Assembly: GCA_015227615.1 (NCBI GenBank)
Contig: JAALGZ010000063.1
Coordinates: 62,001-126,000 of the forward strand
From: Labyrinthula sp. Ha
Taxonomy: Eukaryota; Sar; Bigyra; Labyrinthulida; Labyrinthulaceae
Direction: 5' to 3'
DNA length: 64,000 bases
The translations under genes and the position numbers were made by a program. Below, one piece after another: positions 33,810-46,656 of the stretch. Under the pieces are notes generated by a model, which made no database searches, was not told the origin of the DNA, and worked only from the letters and a program-made list of their open reading frames with translations. Each line of letters opens with the position of its first letter. The first letter of the stretch is position 1.

Positions 33810-36800
33810 GCTTAACGTTAACTACTGGTAAAGGAATCCTTAACGGATACTGAATTTTACGGAAATTACGTATATAACGATTATCACGATATCTTTTGGT
33901 GTTTAAAAAATCTTTTAACAATTAAATATTTTGTTCTAAATTATATCTTTATAATATATTATATTTATATTCTTTTTCTAAAGGAATAAAATTGAAACAA
34001 AAGCTGAATCAGAAGCAAATTAAACAAAGAATAAACATCATTCGGAAGCTATTTGAAATGAAAATCATCTCATAACTACTACCCTTACCTTTGGAATTAA
34101 CTCGATCTAAGCTCAAACTGAGCTCCTATAGAATAGCAAATATTCCAGAATCTTTTCTAGATAATGTTAAGGAACTAGTTGTACTCTCTGATAGAAAGTG
34201 CAACTGGGAAAATACCTTGCCCAAAACGAATTTTTTTCACAACAATCAAACAGAAATGAACGTATCTTCACTTCAACCTTTTTCAGAAAATTTAACATGG
34301 ACTAATCTAAAATTATGCTCAAGAAAAATTATTTTATAATCATCTTAGTTTATCTGGTCAGGTTTTCCCTTTTTTTTCTAATCTTAGCATTTCTCCTAAT
34401 AATCAAATATGTCTCAGATTTTTTAGTTACGTAAAACCTCCAAAAAATTAAGGACAACGAGTTTTAAAACTTTTTCTACCAAGTGATTATTTTTTCCTGG
34501 TCAGAAATTATGCGTATATTCATTGTCACCAAATTTTTGTTCACGCTAGGAATTTTTCGTGGACTTCTTTGGTTTTGTCTTTAACCAGGTAGAAAAAAAT
34601 TCGGATTTGTTGAAGACGACCAAGCATATCTGTACGTACTGCTAGGTTTCCTGTTCATTGTGAACTCTGTTAACTTCACGATTACTCAATTTAACGATAC
34701 GGCTAAAATTTTACTTACCGTTAACTATCGTTATTCACGAAACCATAAGAAAACCTAACAGAGGATATTATTTATCTAGCTTAGGATTCTAAAAGCGACT
34801 CTAATCTAATTGCTCGAATTATCTCATTGGTTAGACTAAGTAAACAAAAGTATAATTCACAAATAAGTAAAAGAAAAAAGTGAACCAGAAAGAGAAGATA
34901 TCGCGGTGAGCCACATGACTAACTAGAATATAAGGAAAATCAGTAGTGTATATATATATGAGAAGAAAAGGAACCCAGACAATATACATACAACTTCAAA
35001 CCTTACAAATAATGATCTATAATCAGTCAAGAGGCGTTCTAGGATAGAGGCGTTCTAGGATAAAGTCGTTATGAACTCTTGAGTATTAGAGGTAACCATG
35101 TACAATTGTAACTAACAAGACCGTATCCAAGAACTTTGGGCTAACTAGAACAACTAGTAGAGGGGAGATGTATATATACATTTTAGCTGTACATTGAACA
35201 AAACATTTAACCCTTGTTAATATCAGCTTCAATATCATGTGGATTATATGGGCTCAGCAGTATTCATGTTAGTACTGTAAACAAAAAAAGCAATACAAGA
35301 GTTAGAACTTGTTTTAATCAGGAATAGAACGACTTGAAATAAATATTTTAAATACAAGAACACTGTTTACTTTTATATTTAAACCCCAAATCGTGTATGA
35401 AGTGATATAAAAGAAAATAACTCATTCATGAGTGCGGCTTCGAAAGTTACAGCTTCACCAATAAAAGAAAATCAAAAGAAAAAATACTAAGAATGTTTAA
35501 CTTGGCATAGCTTAGCTCCTTACAGGAGATGATACGTTTTTACTTATGCGGAAAGATTGTAACATTCTTTGTCATACTTATGAATTCATTGACAAAATTA
35601 ATACCGGGTGAAAAATAGTTAGAATATCCTTCTAACATATCAAGAAAGCAGTTCTAATTAAATAACAAAAATCCCTGATCTCTTTGTGCTTGAATAATAA
35701 AATTTCCAAGAGTCAGAGTTTAAGTGAAATAATCCAGTGGAACTGTCGAACTAATACTTTAAACCCTGTGTAAAATTAAAATGATAGATCTTGGGCCTAT
35801 GTTGGCAGTAGAAATAGTTTCGAACAGGAACTCCTAACGATAAGAAAGCGACTTGTAAGTTCTACAAGTTATCTGGATGTACCAAATCATTGCAAAAGTT
35901 GAGAGAAGTAGCTGTGGTTGTTAAAAACCCAAGAGTTATTGCGCCTGAGATTATGATATATTAACTGATATATTTTGCTAAGAATTTTAATTTTCCGCTC
36001 TTTAAGCAGAAATTGTTATCTTATTTAGCAGATCAGAAGGCATTTGATATATATTTTGGCCTGCATTGGCCATTCTTATAAACATATGGTCCTGTATTCA
36101 AGATCCGTTGCAACTAAGAGCGATGTTTGACTGAAATATGAAAAACTTAGTACACGTATAATTGAGTGAATAGTACAGATCTAGAGCAACATCATACTTT
36201 AGCGAAAGGTTATTAGACAGATAAAACACGTTTCTGGTTCATCTAAAAAGTATGAAAAAACTGCTGAATTGACTTCATAAAGCTTGCACTAGGAAAGCAT
36301 AGCTAATAGATATTATTTTCTCTGCGGTTCCAGTGGATAAACATATGCATATTAATTGAAAGGGAAAAGGACGAGTTAAATCTATTTAATACTTATTAAC
36401 CTGTTTTGATATAAGAGAAAGGAAAAATTGATGGAGAAAGAGATTTACCTAAGAAACTTTTTACTGAAGAGTAGTTCTCGAGTTGCTTATCTTTCCTTGT
36501 AAGTGCAAGTATTAGCCATCTCGGTGGCCTCATTGTTCTCTAAGTAGCAAAAATAATCACAGTTCTCTTCTGTTGAGGTTCTTGAATGAAAATATTGAAC
36601 AAAAACACACTTTCATAATACTTTGTACAGAGGTGCAACAAGCCATGCAGAATTTGTCATAAGAAGAACCAACACTATTTTCTAATTCAATATATGACCA
36701 ATTATCTAAGTTAGGAATGAAAGAACAGATACATAACGTTTTATATCTAATTGAAATAAATATTGGAAATTTATATAGCTTGCTGAAAACACCGTTTTCA

Positions 36801-37975
36801 TACCTAAAATCAAATCGAAAATACTAAGTAGTTTGCTCTTATGACACTATAGAGAGTGTATATCTAGAAAGTTCACCTCGCATTATGCTGGACAAGTAGC
36901 TTTGAAGGAATTTAGCATCTAAAAAAATCTTATAATTTCTTTTAATTGAGCTCAATACGAAAATCTAAGCTAAATCCAACTTAGTATCTGCATTTGCACT
37001 TCAACTTTATCAGGTTGCATTAGAAAGATATAGGTGCATTTGTGGTTCAACGCTCTGTTTGATTTGATTGGCTCAGCCTCTGCAGGTATATTTCCTCTTT
37101 AAAACCGTTAAGATTATGCACATCTATGCTAATAGAGTTTTTGAATTTAAGCTGGTTTCCTTCGAAATAATTATTACTACAGTTTTCAGAGCTCTTTGCC
37201 TCTTAAGAAATGTCTTTCCTCTGTTCTCATTAACTACCATTAACCACTTTACTGCGCTTTGGGACTTCCCAGAGGTCAACTGGAATAGTAACTACTTTGT
37301 CAGCTACTATCTAAATGTTGAAGAATAGGTTGATAACATTGAGTAAAGGCCCTGCAGAACAGTTGGAAGATTAAATGGATTAGCCTACTCTGATAGATCA
37401 TTTTATGCAACCAAGGTTTTACCTTGTTTAAGTTGCCCTATGCTGCCAAAGTATAAAGTGCAGCCTCGAGTTTAAAAAATGAACTTTTACCATTTTCTTG
37501 AATGGGGGAATTCGAAGAGTGTTCAATTGTCTTGTGAACGCGTGAAAGGACAATCCCATATTAGTGGGAACAATTGCACACAAAACAAAAAAGAAAGGAT
37601 AATACAGTTGAAACATTACTAGACTCTTAAGCAATGTATTTATCTCAAGCCTATGAAGTCTCAGTCCTATTGGCCATCTCGGCCTCGCTTCTGCTCCAAA
37701 CCTAGACCTCGATTCAAAAGATGCATTTTGTGGGTTTTCAGCCGTAAATAGCTAGAAGAGTTGAAATTTTTCATTCGCCACTTTTTGTTCTGTTCATGTG
37801 TACAATGATTAAATATCCTTGTATTATAAGGTAAATCTGAAATAGAGATCTTTATTACATAAGATCAGTAAATAAACTCAAACCATAGATACAATATAAA
37901 ACAGAGTTTGCAATTTAATTATTGCTCAACTAAACAAAACTAACAATACTGAAACTTAACCATATCCGAAGACAA
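33810..37975 (-). repeat. ROCO repeat unit B, outer and downstream flank
   Basis: Unit B runs 33810-40614 (about 6.8 kb) and is followed in tandem by unit C (40615-47402). Unit edges are marked by GCTTAACGTTAACTACTGG. The region contains a 694-bp tract (35366-36059) matching 42153-42846 with no indels and about three differences, and a second near-identical tract from about 36868 to 37150. A 17-bp duplication (GAGGCGTTCTAGGATA plus one base) lies at about 35033-35066 and is absent from unit C. Short ORFs at 34091-34339 and 37068-37328 (plus) and 37428-37634 (minus) are repeated in unit C; none has convincing support as a gene. Confidence 0.85.
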
Positions 37976-39869
37976 CTAATTCGTGGTTCTTGTTCTGAAT
38001 ATATCCATAGTATTTTGCAGCCATGTCTTCTTTACTAACTTAAAACCTATTTTTTTTTCAGTAAGTAGAAACATATCAACAATTTTGTCAGGATTGAAAA
38101 TAAATCTTGCAAAATATCGATATAATAAAATATCTCTTGGTTGATGTTCGTTTTTATATTGAAGGACTGCATTTAAGAACGTTGTCAAGCTAATTGGTTC
38201 ATCAAATTCAATATAGTCCCCAGTTTCAGTTGATGGTTTAATTCTCATATCTTTTAAAACAGGAATTAATTCTGGAACAATAAAACTTTCAGGTTTTTCA
38301 TCATATTTTAATAAAATCATACTACTTAAAGCAACTTTCAAAACATATTCTCTTTCTTCCTTAGTATATTTTTTGAGAAGGACATTGAATAAAGTTTTTC
38401 TAATAATTCCAAAATCAATATATTTTCTATATTCAGGAAAAATCTCTGAATTCAACCTAAAAGCAAGTTGATGAAGACTTGAATCTCGAATAAAGCTTCC
38501 TAAAGCTTGAGCTATATAGGAAGGTGCAAAAAATATAAAATTGGCTTCTTCAGATAACTCAAGATTATTGTGGTAGAAAATAATTCCTGCTCTTGAATAA
38601 ATATCAAGCATATTGTCCAAATTTTCTTCTGTAAAGTTACAAAGTTTTCCTTTATTCTTGAAGTTTTTCACACTTATATAATTTGATTCTTCTCTACAAT
38701 TATCTAAGAATAAAACCCAAACACAAGGTAAACTTAACTCAGTTGAAGCATATTTGGTAAGAAATGTATCTTCTTTTGTAAAGCTCTTAAGTTTTTCATG
38801 TATCTCAGAAATAGTATTAGAAGAAGGATTTGAGTTCTCAATAGGAAAAAAACTAATCTCCTCATTTTTTGGTACCTGAAAATCAGTAAAAGTTTCAGAA
38901 ACAAGTTTAAAGACTTTTAATTCAGTTCTTTCTAGTTCCTCTTTTTCATTTTTCTTAAGAAACAGTTTTAAATAAGTTCCAATTAAAATAATAGGTGCTC
39001 TTGCAGCATTTTTGACAACACTTTTTAACCAAAATTTAAGTCTATTCATATCTGTGTTATTCTGTTTTGTTAAGTTAAATACAAGAACATAAACTGCATT
39101 TGGATTCATAAATAGATGGTGAAGAGAAGAAAAAACTTCTTGACCTCCAAAATCAGAAACACGATAGAAAGGGTTGTTTGATTTATAATCAGTGTCTCCA
39201 TCTCTCGTAAACAGTTTTAGAAATTCTTCATCTTGAACAGTTCTTTCCAAAAGTTCTTTTTCAAAAGGAAGATTGAATTTTGATGTATTTCCAACTCTGT
39301 CATCAAAATCATATTTAATAGCAAGAACGTTTTTCACTCTCTGCACACTAAGTTCATATTTAGTGAGAGGTTTTAAATTATGTTTTTTTATTTCAAAAAT
39401 ATTTGCATCTTCTAAAACCAAAGTTGAAGAAATGTCTTTCATAAATCTTTTTTTACATAAACTTCTTATTGTTGAAGTTTTTCCAGTTTTACCATCACCC
39501 ATAAATAATATTTGAAGTTCGTTCAAAGAGAGTTCTTCATCATATCTTTTTTGTAACATAGACTGAAGCATAGTATAAATATTTTTTTTATTTTTTATCT
39601 TTTTGTTTATTGTTTCCAAATATAAAAGTGAAGGATGTTTTTCAACTAGTTTTATCAAAGCTGTTTCAAAAACTTTAATATCAAATAAGAGAAAACTAAA
39701 GAATAAACAAAATAAACAAAATAACTCAAAATAGCAAAGAGAAGAACTTCCCACCAGCAAATTTCTCACACCTTCAATTATTGTTTTTTTCTTTTGATAT
39801 TCTTTATAATTCGTCAACTCCCAAACACTAAAGTTTAAATAAAAGGTTTGTTTACATTAAGTATTTCAT
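37976..39869 (-). CDS. Roc-COR (ROCO-type) GTPase, copy B
   Basis: Exons 39869-39856 and 39827-37976 with a 28-nt intron (39828-39855, GTAAAC...CTTTAG), giving 621 residues. The ATG exon reads MKYL and joins in frame to a hydrophobic N-terminal stretch. The P-loop GDGKTGKTS, switch II DFGGQE, altered G4 GTYLK and the COR-like region are all as in copy A and at the same positions. No indel relative to copy A is evident. Substitutions are spread over the whole protein, with many conservative, and the frame is intact, suggesting the protein is under selection. It ends with the same RTRTTN tail and early stop as copy A. It is the second gene of the minus-strand tandem pair, transcribed away from copy C's position toward the condensin gene. 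Confidence 0.85.
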
Positions 39870-42800
39870 AGTATTATTTTCTGATAGTGTTTGAAAAATA
39901 ATTGATAACTCAGTTGCAGTGAATTTATTATTCCGAAACCTAAATATGAAATAAAAGAAAAATATACCTCCACTTTTCTACTTTTGTTCTCTTGCTTATA
40001 AACATATCAAAAGACTCAAAAGATATTATTTCACAGCGAGTAAAACTATAGTAAGTAAATAATAAGAAAATACTCTATCTGTTTTAAGTTAGGAAATATT
40101 TTTGGTTTAGAAAGTATATTTAAATTATCACCATTTATTGAACAGTCAAAAAACCTATCTTAAAATAAGGACAAAAAATACAACAAGTCATCAACTGCTG
40201 GAAAAGAATTTAATAACCTTTCAAAATGTTCTTTTAGAACAAAAAGTGGACAATAATAAAACCTATATTCTTTGAGAAGGAAATATCTTACGCTAAGCTA
40301 GTTATCTCCTTATTCACTTTCATATTTTGGAGAAAAGTTTTGATTACCTTGTTGAACTTTTCTGACTCAGTTTCTTTTCTACTCGACCTTATAATAATCT
40401 TATTCAAAATATATACCACCTAATCTCAAATTCATTGGTATACTTCCTTTCTTCATATTGTTTTAGTATAAATTTTTCATCATATTTCATCTTTATTTTT
40501 GTTCTTTTTTGACACAAAAAATTATTTTACTGAAACTTTTTCGATTAATTAGTTTAAAATATAAAAATATACTAAATTAAAACCAATAAAATAATTATTA
40601 GTTTTTTCTTATTGAGCTTAACGTTAACTACTGGTAAAGAAATTCTTAACGGATACTGAATTTTACTTAAATTACGTTTATAACGATATTCACGATATTT
40701 TTTTGTGTTTTCAAAATCTTTTAACAATTAAATATTTTGTTCTAAATTATATCTTTATAATATATTATATTTATATTCTTTTTCTAAAGGAAAAAAATTG
40801 AAACGAAAGCTGAATCAGATGAAAATTAAACAAAGAATCAACATCATTTGCAAGTTTTTTTATATGAAAATCATCTCATGACTACTACCCTTACCTTTGG
40901 AATTAACTCGATCTAAGCTCAAACTGAGCTCCTATAGAATAGCAAATATTCCAGAATCTTTTATAGACAATATCAAGGAACTAGTTGTACTCTCTGACAG
41001 AAAGTGCAACTGGGAAAATACCTTGCCCATAGCGAATTTTTTTCACAACAATCAAACAGAAATGAACGTATCTTCACTTCAACCTTTTTCAGAAAATTTA
41101 GCATAGACTAATCTAAAATTATGCTCAAGAAAAATTGTTTTATAATCAACTTAGTTTATCTGGTCAGGTTTTTCCTTTTTTTCCTAATCTTAGCATTTCT
41201 CCTAATAATCAAACATGTCTCTTAGACTTTTTAGCTACGTAAAACCTTCAAAAAATTAAGGACAACTAGTTTTGAAACTTTTTCTACCAAGTGATTAATT
41301 TTTCCTGGTCAGAAACTATGCGTATATTCATTGTCACTAAATTTTTGTTCACGCTAGGAGTTTTTTGTGGAATTCTTTTGATTTTTGCTGTAAACAGGTA
41401 GAAAAAATTTCGGATTTGTTTAAGTCGACCAAGCATATCGGTGCGTACTGTTAGGTTTCTTGTTCATTGTGAACTCTGTTAACTTCACGATTACTCCGTT
41501 TAACGATACGGCTAAAATTTTGCTTACCGTTAACTATCGTTATTCACGAAACCATAAGAAAACCTAACAGAGGATATTATTTATCTAGCTTAGGATTCTA
41601 AAGGCAATTCTAATCTTATTGTTCCAATTATTTCATTGGTTAGACTAAGTAGACAAAAATATGATTCACAAATAAGTAAAAGAAAAAAGTAAACCAGAAA
41701 AAGAATATATCACGGTGAGCCACATGACTAACTAGAATATAAGGAAAACCAGTAGTCTACATATATGAGAAGAAACTCAATTCCGAGAATATGCACGCAA
41801 TTTCAAAGCTTAAAAATAATCATTTATAATCAGTCAAGAGGTGTTCTACGATAAAACCGTTATGAACTCTTGAGTATTAGAGATAACCATGTAGAATTAT
41901 GACTAGCTAAAATGTATCCGAGGGCAGTGAGTGAAAAAAAAAACTCGTAGAGGGAGATGTATATACTCTTTAGTCATACATTGAATATTATATTTATCCC
42001 TTGTTAGCCCCTGCTTCATTATCATGTGAATTAAATGGGCTCAGCAGTATTCATGTTAGTACTGTAAACAAGGACAGTAAAAGAGAAGCTAGAACATATT
42101 CTAATCAGGAATAGAACGATTTCAAATAAATATTTTAAATATAATAACACTATTTACTTTTATATTTAAACCCCAAATCGTGTATGAAGTGATATAAAAG
42201 AAAATAACTCATTCATGAGTGCGGCTTCGAAAGTTACAGCTTCACCAATAAAAGAAAATCAAAAGAAAAAATACTAAGAATGTTTAACTTGGCATAGCTT
42301 AGCTCCTTACAGGAAATGATACGTTTTTACTTATGCGGAAAGATTGTAACATTCTTTGTCATACTTATGAATTCATTGACAAAATCAATACCGGGTGAAA
42401 AATAGTTAGAATATCCTTCTAACATATCAAGAAAGCAGTTTTAATTAAATAACAAAAATCCCTGATCTCTTTGTGCTTGAATAATAAAATTTCCAAGAGT
42501 CAGAGTTTAAGTGAAATAATCCAGTGGAACTGTCGAACTAATACTTTAAACCCTGTGTAAAATTAAAATGATAGATCTTGGGCCTATGTTGGCAGTAGAA
42601 ATAGTTTCGAACAGGAACTCCTAACGATAAGAAAGCGACTTGTAAGTTCTACAAGTTATCTGGATGTACCAAATCATTGCAAAAGTTGAGAGAAGTAGCT
42701 GTGGTTGTTAAAAACCCAAGAGTTATTGCGCCTGAGATTATGATATATTAACTGATATATTTTGCTAAGAATTTTAATTTTCCGCTCTTTAAGCAGAAAT

Positions 42801-44741
42801 TGTTATCTTATTTAGCAGATCAGAAGGCATTTGATATATATTTTGGTCTACGTTGGCCTTTCTTGTAAATATTTTGCCCTGTATTCAAGATCCGTTGCAA
42901 CTAAGAGTGATGTTTGACTGAAATATGGGAAACTTAGTACACATACAATTGAGTGAGTGGTACTGATTTAAAGCAATAACATACCTTAGCGGAACATTTC
43001 TAGACATATGAGAGGCATTTTTAGCTCATCTAAAAAGTATACAAAAACTACTTAATTAGATTTATAGAGCTTACAATAGGTAAGCATAGCAAACAGATAT
43101 TTTTTTCTGTGCGGTTCCAATATATAAACATATGCATATTAATTGAAAGAGAAAAGGATGATTTAATTCTGCTTAATACTTATTAACCTATTTTGATACA
43201 AGAGCAAGCAGCCATTGATGCAGAAAGCGACTTGCCCCAATTTTTTTTTACTCAAGAGTAGCTATCTAGCCGCTCATCATTGCTTGCAAGTGCCAGCTCT
43301 TGCATCTTGGTAGCTTCATCGTTCTCTAAATAGTAAAAAATAAGCACAGTTCTCTTCTGTTGAGGTTCTTGAATGAAAATATTGAACAAAAACACACTTT
43401 CATAATACTTTGTATTGAGGTGCAACAAGCCATGCAGAATTAGTCATAAGAAGAATCAACACTATTTTCTAATTCAATATATGACCAATTATCTAAGTTA
43501 GGAGTGAAAGAACAGGTACATGGCGTTTTATATCTAGTTGTAATAAATATTGGAAATGTATATCACTTGATGAAAACACCATTTTCATACCTAAACCCAA
43601 ATCGAAAATACACTGTAACTTGTGAATATGACACTATAGAGAGTGTATATCTAGAAAGTTCACCTCGCATTATGCTGGACAAGTAGCTTTGAAGGAATTT
43701 AGCATCTAAAAAAATCTTATAGTTTCTTTTAATTGAGCTCAATACGAAAATCCAAGCTAAATCCAACTTAGTATCTGCATTTGCACTTCAACTTTATCAG
43801 GTTGCATTAGAAAGATATAGGTGCATTTGTGGTTCAACACTCTGTTTGATTTGATTGGCTCAGCCTCTGCAGGTATATTTCCTCTTTAAAACCGTTAAGA
43901 TTATGCACATCTATGCTAATAGAGTTTTTGAATTTAAGATGGTTTCCTTCAAGATAATTATTACTACAGTTTTCAGAGCTATTTTTCTCTTAAGAACCGT
44001 GTTACCTCTGTTCTCATTAAATACCATTAACCACTCTACTACGTTCTGTGACTTCCCAAAGGTCAACTGGGATAGTAACTATTTAGTCAGCTACTAACTA
44101 GCTGTTGAAGACTACGTTAATAACATTGAGTAAGGTCCATGCAGAACAGTTGAAAGGTTAAATGGATTTGCCTACACTGATAGATCATTTTATACAACTA
44201 AGGTCTTACCTTGTTTAAATGGCCCTACGCTGCGAAAGTATAAAATGCAGCCTCGAATATAAGACCTGAATTTTTAGCATTTTTTTGAATGTTGGAATTT
44301 GAAGAGTGTTCAATTGTCTTGGGAATGCGTGAAAGGGGAATCCCATATTAATGGGAGCAATTGCACAAAAAACAAAAAAGAAAGGATAGTACAGTTGAAA
44401 CATTACTAGACTCTTAAGCAATGTATTTATCTGGGGCCTATGAAGTCTCAATTTTATTAGCCGTCTCGGCCTCGTTTCTGCTCCAAACCTAGACCTCGAA
44501 TAAAAAAATACATTTTGTGGGTTTTCATCCGTAAAAAGCTAGTATACTTGCAAATTCTCATTCTCCACTTTCTGTTCTGTTCATATGCCCAATGATTAAA
44601 TATCCTTGTATTATAAGGTAAATCTGAAACACAAATATTTATTACATAAGATCAGTAAATAAACTCAAACCATAGATACAATATAAAACAGATTTTGCAA
44701 GTGAATTATTGCTCAACTGAATAAAATTAACAATACTCAAA
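39870..44741 (-). repeat. Upstream flank of copy B and downstream flank of copy C
   Basis: The unit boundary (GCTTAACGTTAAC) is at 40615. 39870-40614 is the upstream flank of copy B, matching 46657-47402 and, reversed, 6480-7232. 40615-44741 is the downstream flank of unit C, matching 33810-37975. Tracts 42153-42846 and about 43655-43938 are nearly identical to unit B, whereas intervening DNA is clearly more diverged. ORFs at 40897-41106, 43855-44097 (plus) and 44215-44451 (minus) are the repeat counterparts of those in unit B and remain unproven. Confidence 0.85.
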
Positions 44742-46656
44742 CTAAACCATGTCAGAAGACAACTTATCCTTGAATGTTGTGTTTAATACTTCCATTGTAT
44801 TTTGCAGCCATGTCTTCTTTACCAATTTTAAACCAAGTTTTTTTTCACTTAGTAAAAACATATCAACAATTTTCTCGGGATTGAAAATAAATCTTGCAAA
44901 ATATCGATATAACAAAATATCTTTTGGTTGATGTTCATTTTTGTATTCAAGGACTGCATTTAAAAAGGTTATCAAGGTAATTGGCTTTTCAAATTCCAAA
45001 TAGTCTTCAGTATTTTTTGAAGGTCTAATTCTCCTATCTTTTAAAACAGGAATTAATTCTGGAACAATAAAACTTTCTGCTTTTTCATCATATTTTAATA
45101 AAATCATACTACTTAAAGCAACTTTCAAAACATATTCTCTTTCTTCTTTAGTATAATCTCTGAGAAGGAAATTGAATAAAGTTTTTCTTATTATTCCAAA
45201 ATCAATATATTTTCTATATTCAGGAAAAATCTCAGAATTCAACCTAAAAGCAAGTTGATGAAGACTTGAATCCCGAATAAAACTTCCTAAAGCTTGAGCT
45301 ATATAGGAAGGTGCAAAAAATATAAAATTAGTTTCTTCAGACAACTCAAGGTTTTTATGGTAGAAAATAATTCCTGCTCTTGAATAGATCTGCAGCATAT
45401 TTTCAATATCTTCTTCTGGAAAGTTACAAAGTTTTCCTTTAATCTTGAAGTTTTTCACACTTGTATAATTTGATTCTTCTCTACAATTATCCAAGAATAA
45501 AACCCAAACACAAGGTAAGCTTAACTCAGTTGAAACATAGTTGGTAAAAAATGTATCTTCTTCTGCAAAGCTCTTAAGTTTGTCATGTATCTCAGAAAGA
45601 GTTTTAGAAGAAGGATTTGAATTCTCAATAGGAAAAAAACTATTCTTCTCATTTTTTGGTACCTGAAAATCAGTAAAAGCTTCAGAAACAAGTTTAAAGA
45701 CTTTTAATTCAGTTTTCTCTAGTTCATGTTTTTCATTTTTCTTAAGAAATAGTTTAAAATAAGTTCCAATTAAAATAATAGGTGCTCTTGGAGCATTTTT
45801 GACAACACTTTTTAACCAGAACTTAAGTCTATTCATATCTTTGTTATTTTGTTTTGTTAAGTTAAATACAACAACATAAACTGCATTTTGATTCATAAAT
45901 AAATGATGAAGAGAAGAAAAAACTTCTTGACCTCCAAAATCAGAAACACGATAGAAAGGGTTGTTTGATTTATAATCAGTGTTCCAATCTCTCGTAAACA
46001 GTTTTAGAAATTCTTCATCTTGAACAGTTCTTTCCAAAAGTTCTTTTTCAAAAGGAAGATTGTATTTTGATGTATTTCCAACTCTGTCATCAAAATCATA
46101 TTCAATAGCAAGAACGTTTTTCACTCTCTGCACACTAAGTTCATATTTAGTGAGATGTTTTAGTTTGTCTTCTTCGATTTCAAAAATATTTGTATCTTCT
46201 AAAACCAAAGTTGAAGAAATATTATTTATAAATCTTTTTTTACATAAACTTCTTATTGTTGAAGTTTTTCCAGTTTTACCATCTCCCATAAATATTAGTT
46301 GAAGTTCGTTCAAAGAGAGTTCTTGATCATATCTTTTTTGTAACATAGATTGAACCATAATATAAATATTTTTTTTATTTTTTATCTTTTTGTTTATTGT
46401 TTTCAAATATAAAAGTGAAGGATGTTTTTCAACTAGTTTTACCACAGCTGTTTCAAAATCTTTAATATCAAATAAGTCAAACCTAAAAAATGAATAAAAT
46501 AAACAAAATAACCTGAAATAGCAAAGAGAAGGACTTCCGAGAAGTAACTGTTTCACACCTCCAATTATTGCTTTTTTCTCTTGATATTCTTTATAATTCG
46601 TCGACTCCCAAACACTAAAGTTTAACTAAAAGGTTTGTTTACAATAAGTATTTCAT
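44742..46656 (-). CDS. Roc-COR (ROCO-type) GTPase, copy C
   Basis: Exons 46656-46643 and 46614-44742 with a 28-nt intron (46615-46642), giving 628 residues. P-loop GDGKTGKTS, switch II DFGGQE and a G4 replaced by GTYFK match the other copies, followed by the COR-like region. The C-terminus differs: the codon that is a stop in copies A and B is read as lysine here, so the protein runs on to KLSSDMV. In copy A the bases after its stop would still read LSSDMV followed by a stop, so the longer tail is probably ancestral. It is the first gene of the minus-strand pair and is preceded by an L-type flank at 47403 onward. The function is presumed GTP-dependent signalling; the partner is unknown. Confidence 0.85.

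Noticed and set aside
34091-34339. 82-codon ORF repeated at 40897-41106
   Set aside because: No ATG start, different ends in the two copies, and the third copy near 47700 is not open. Not supported as a gene.
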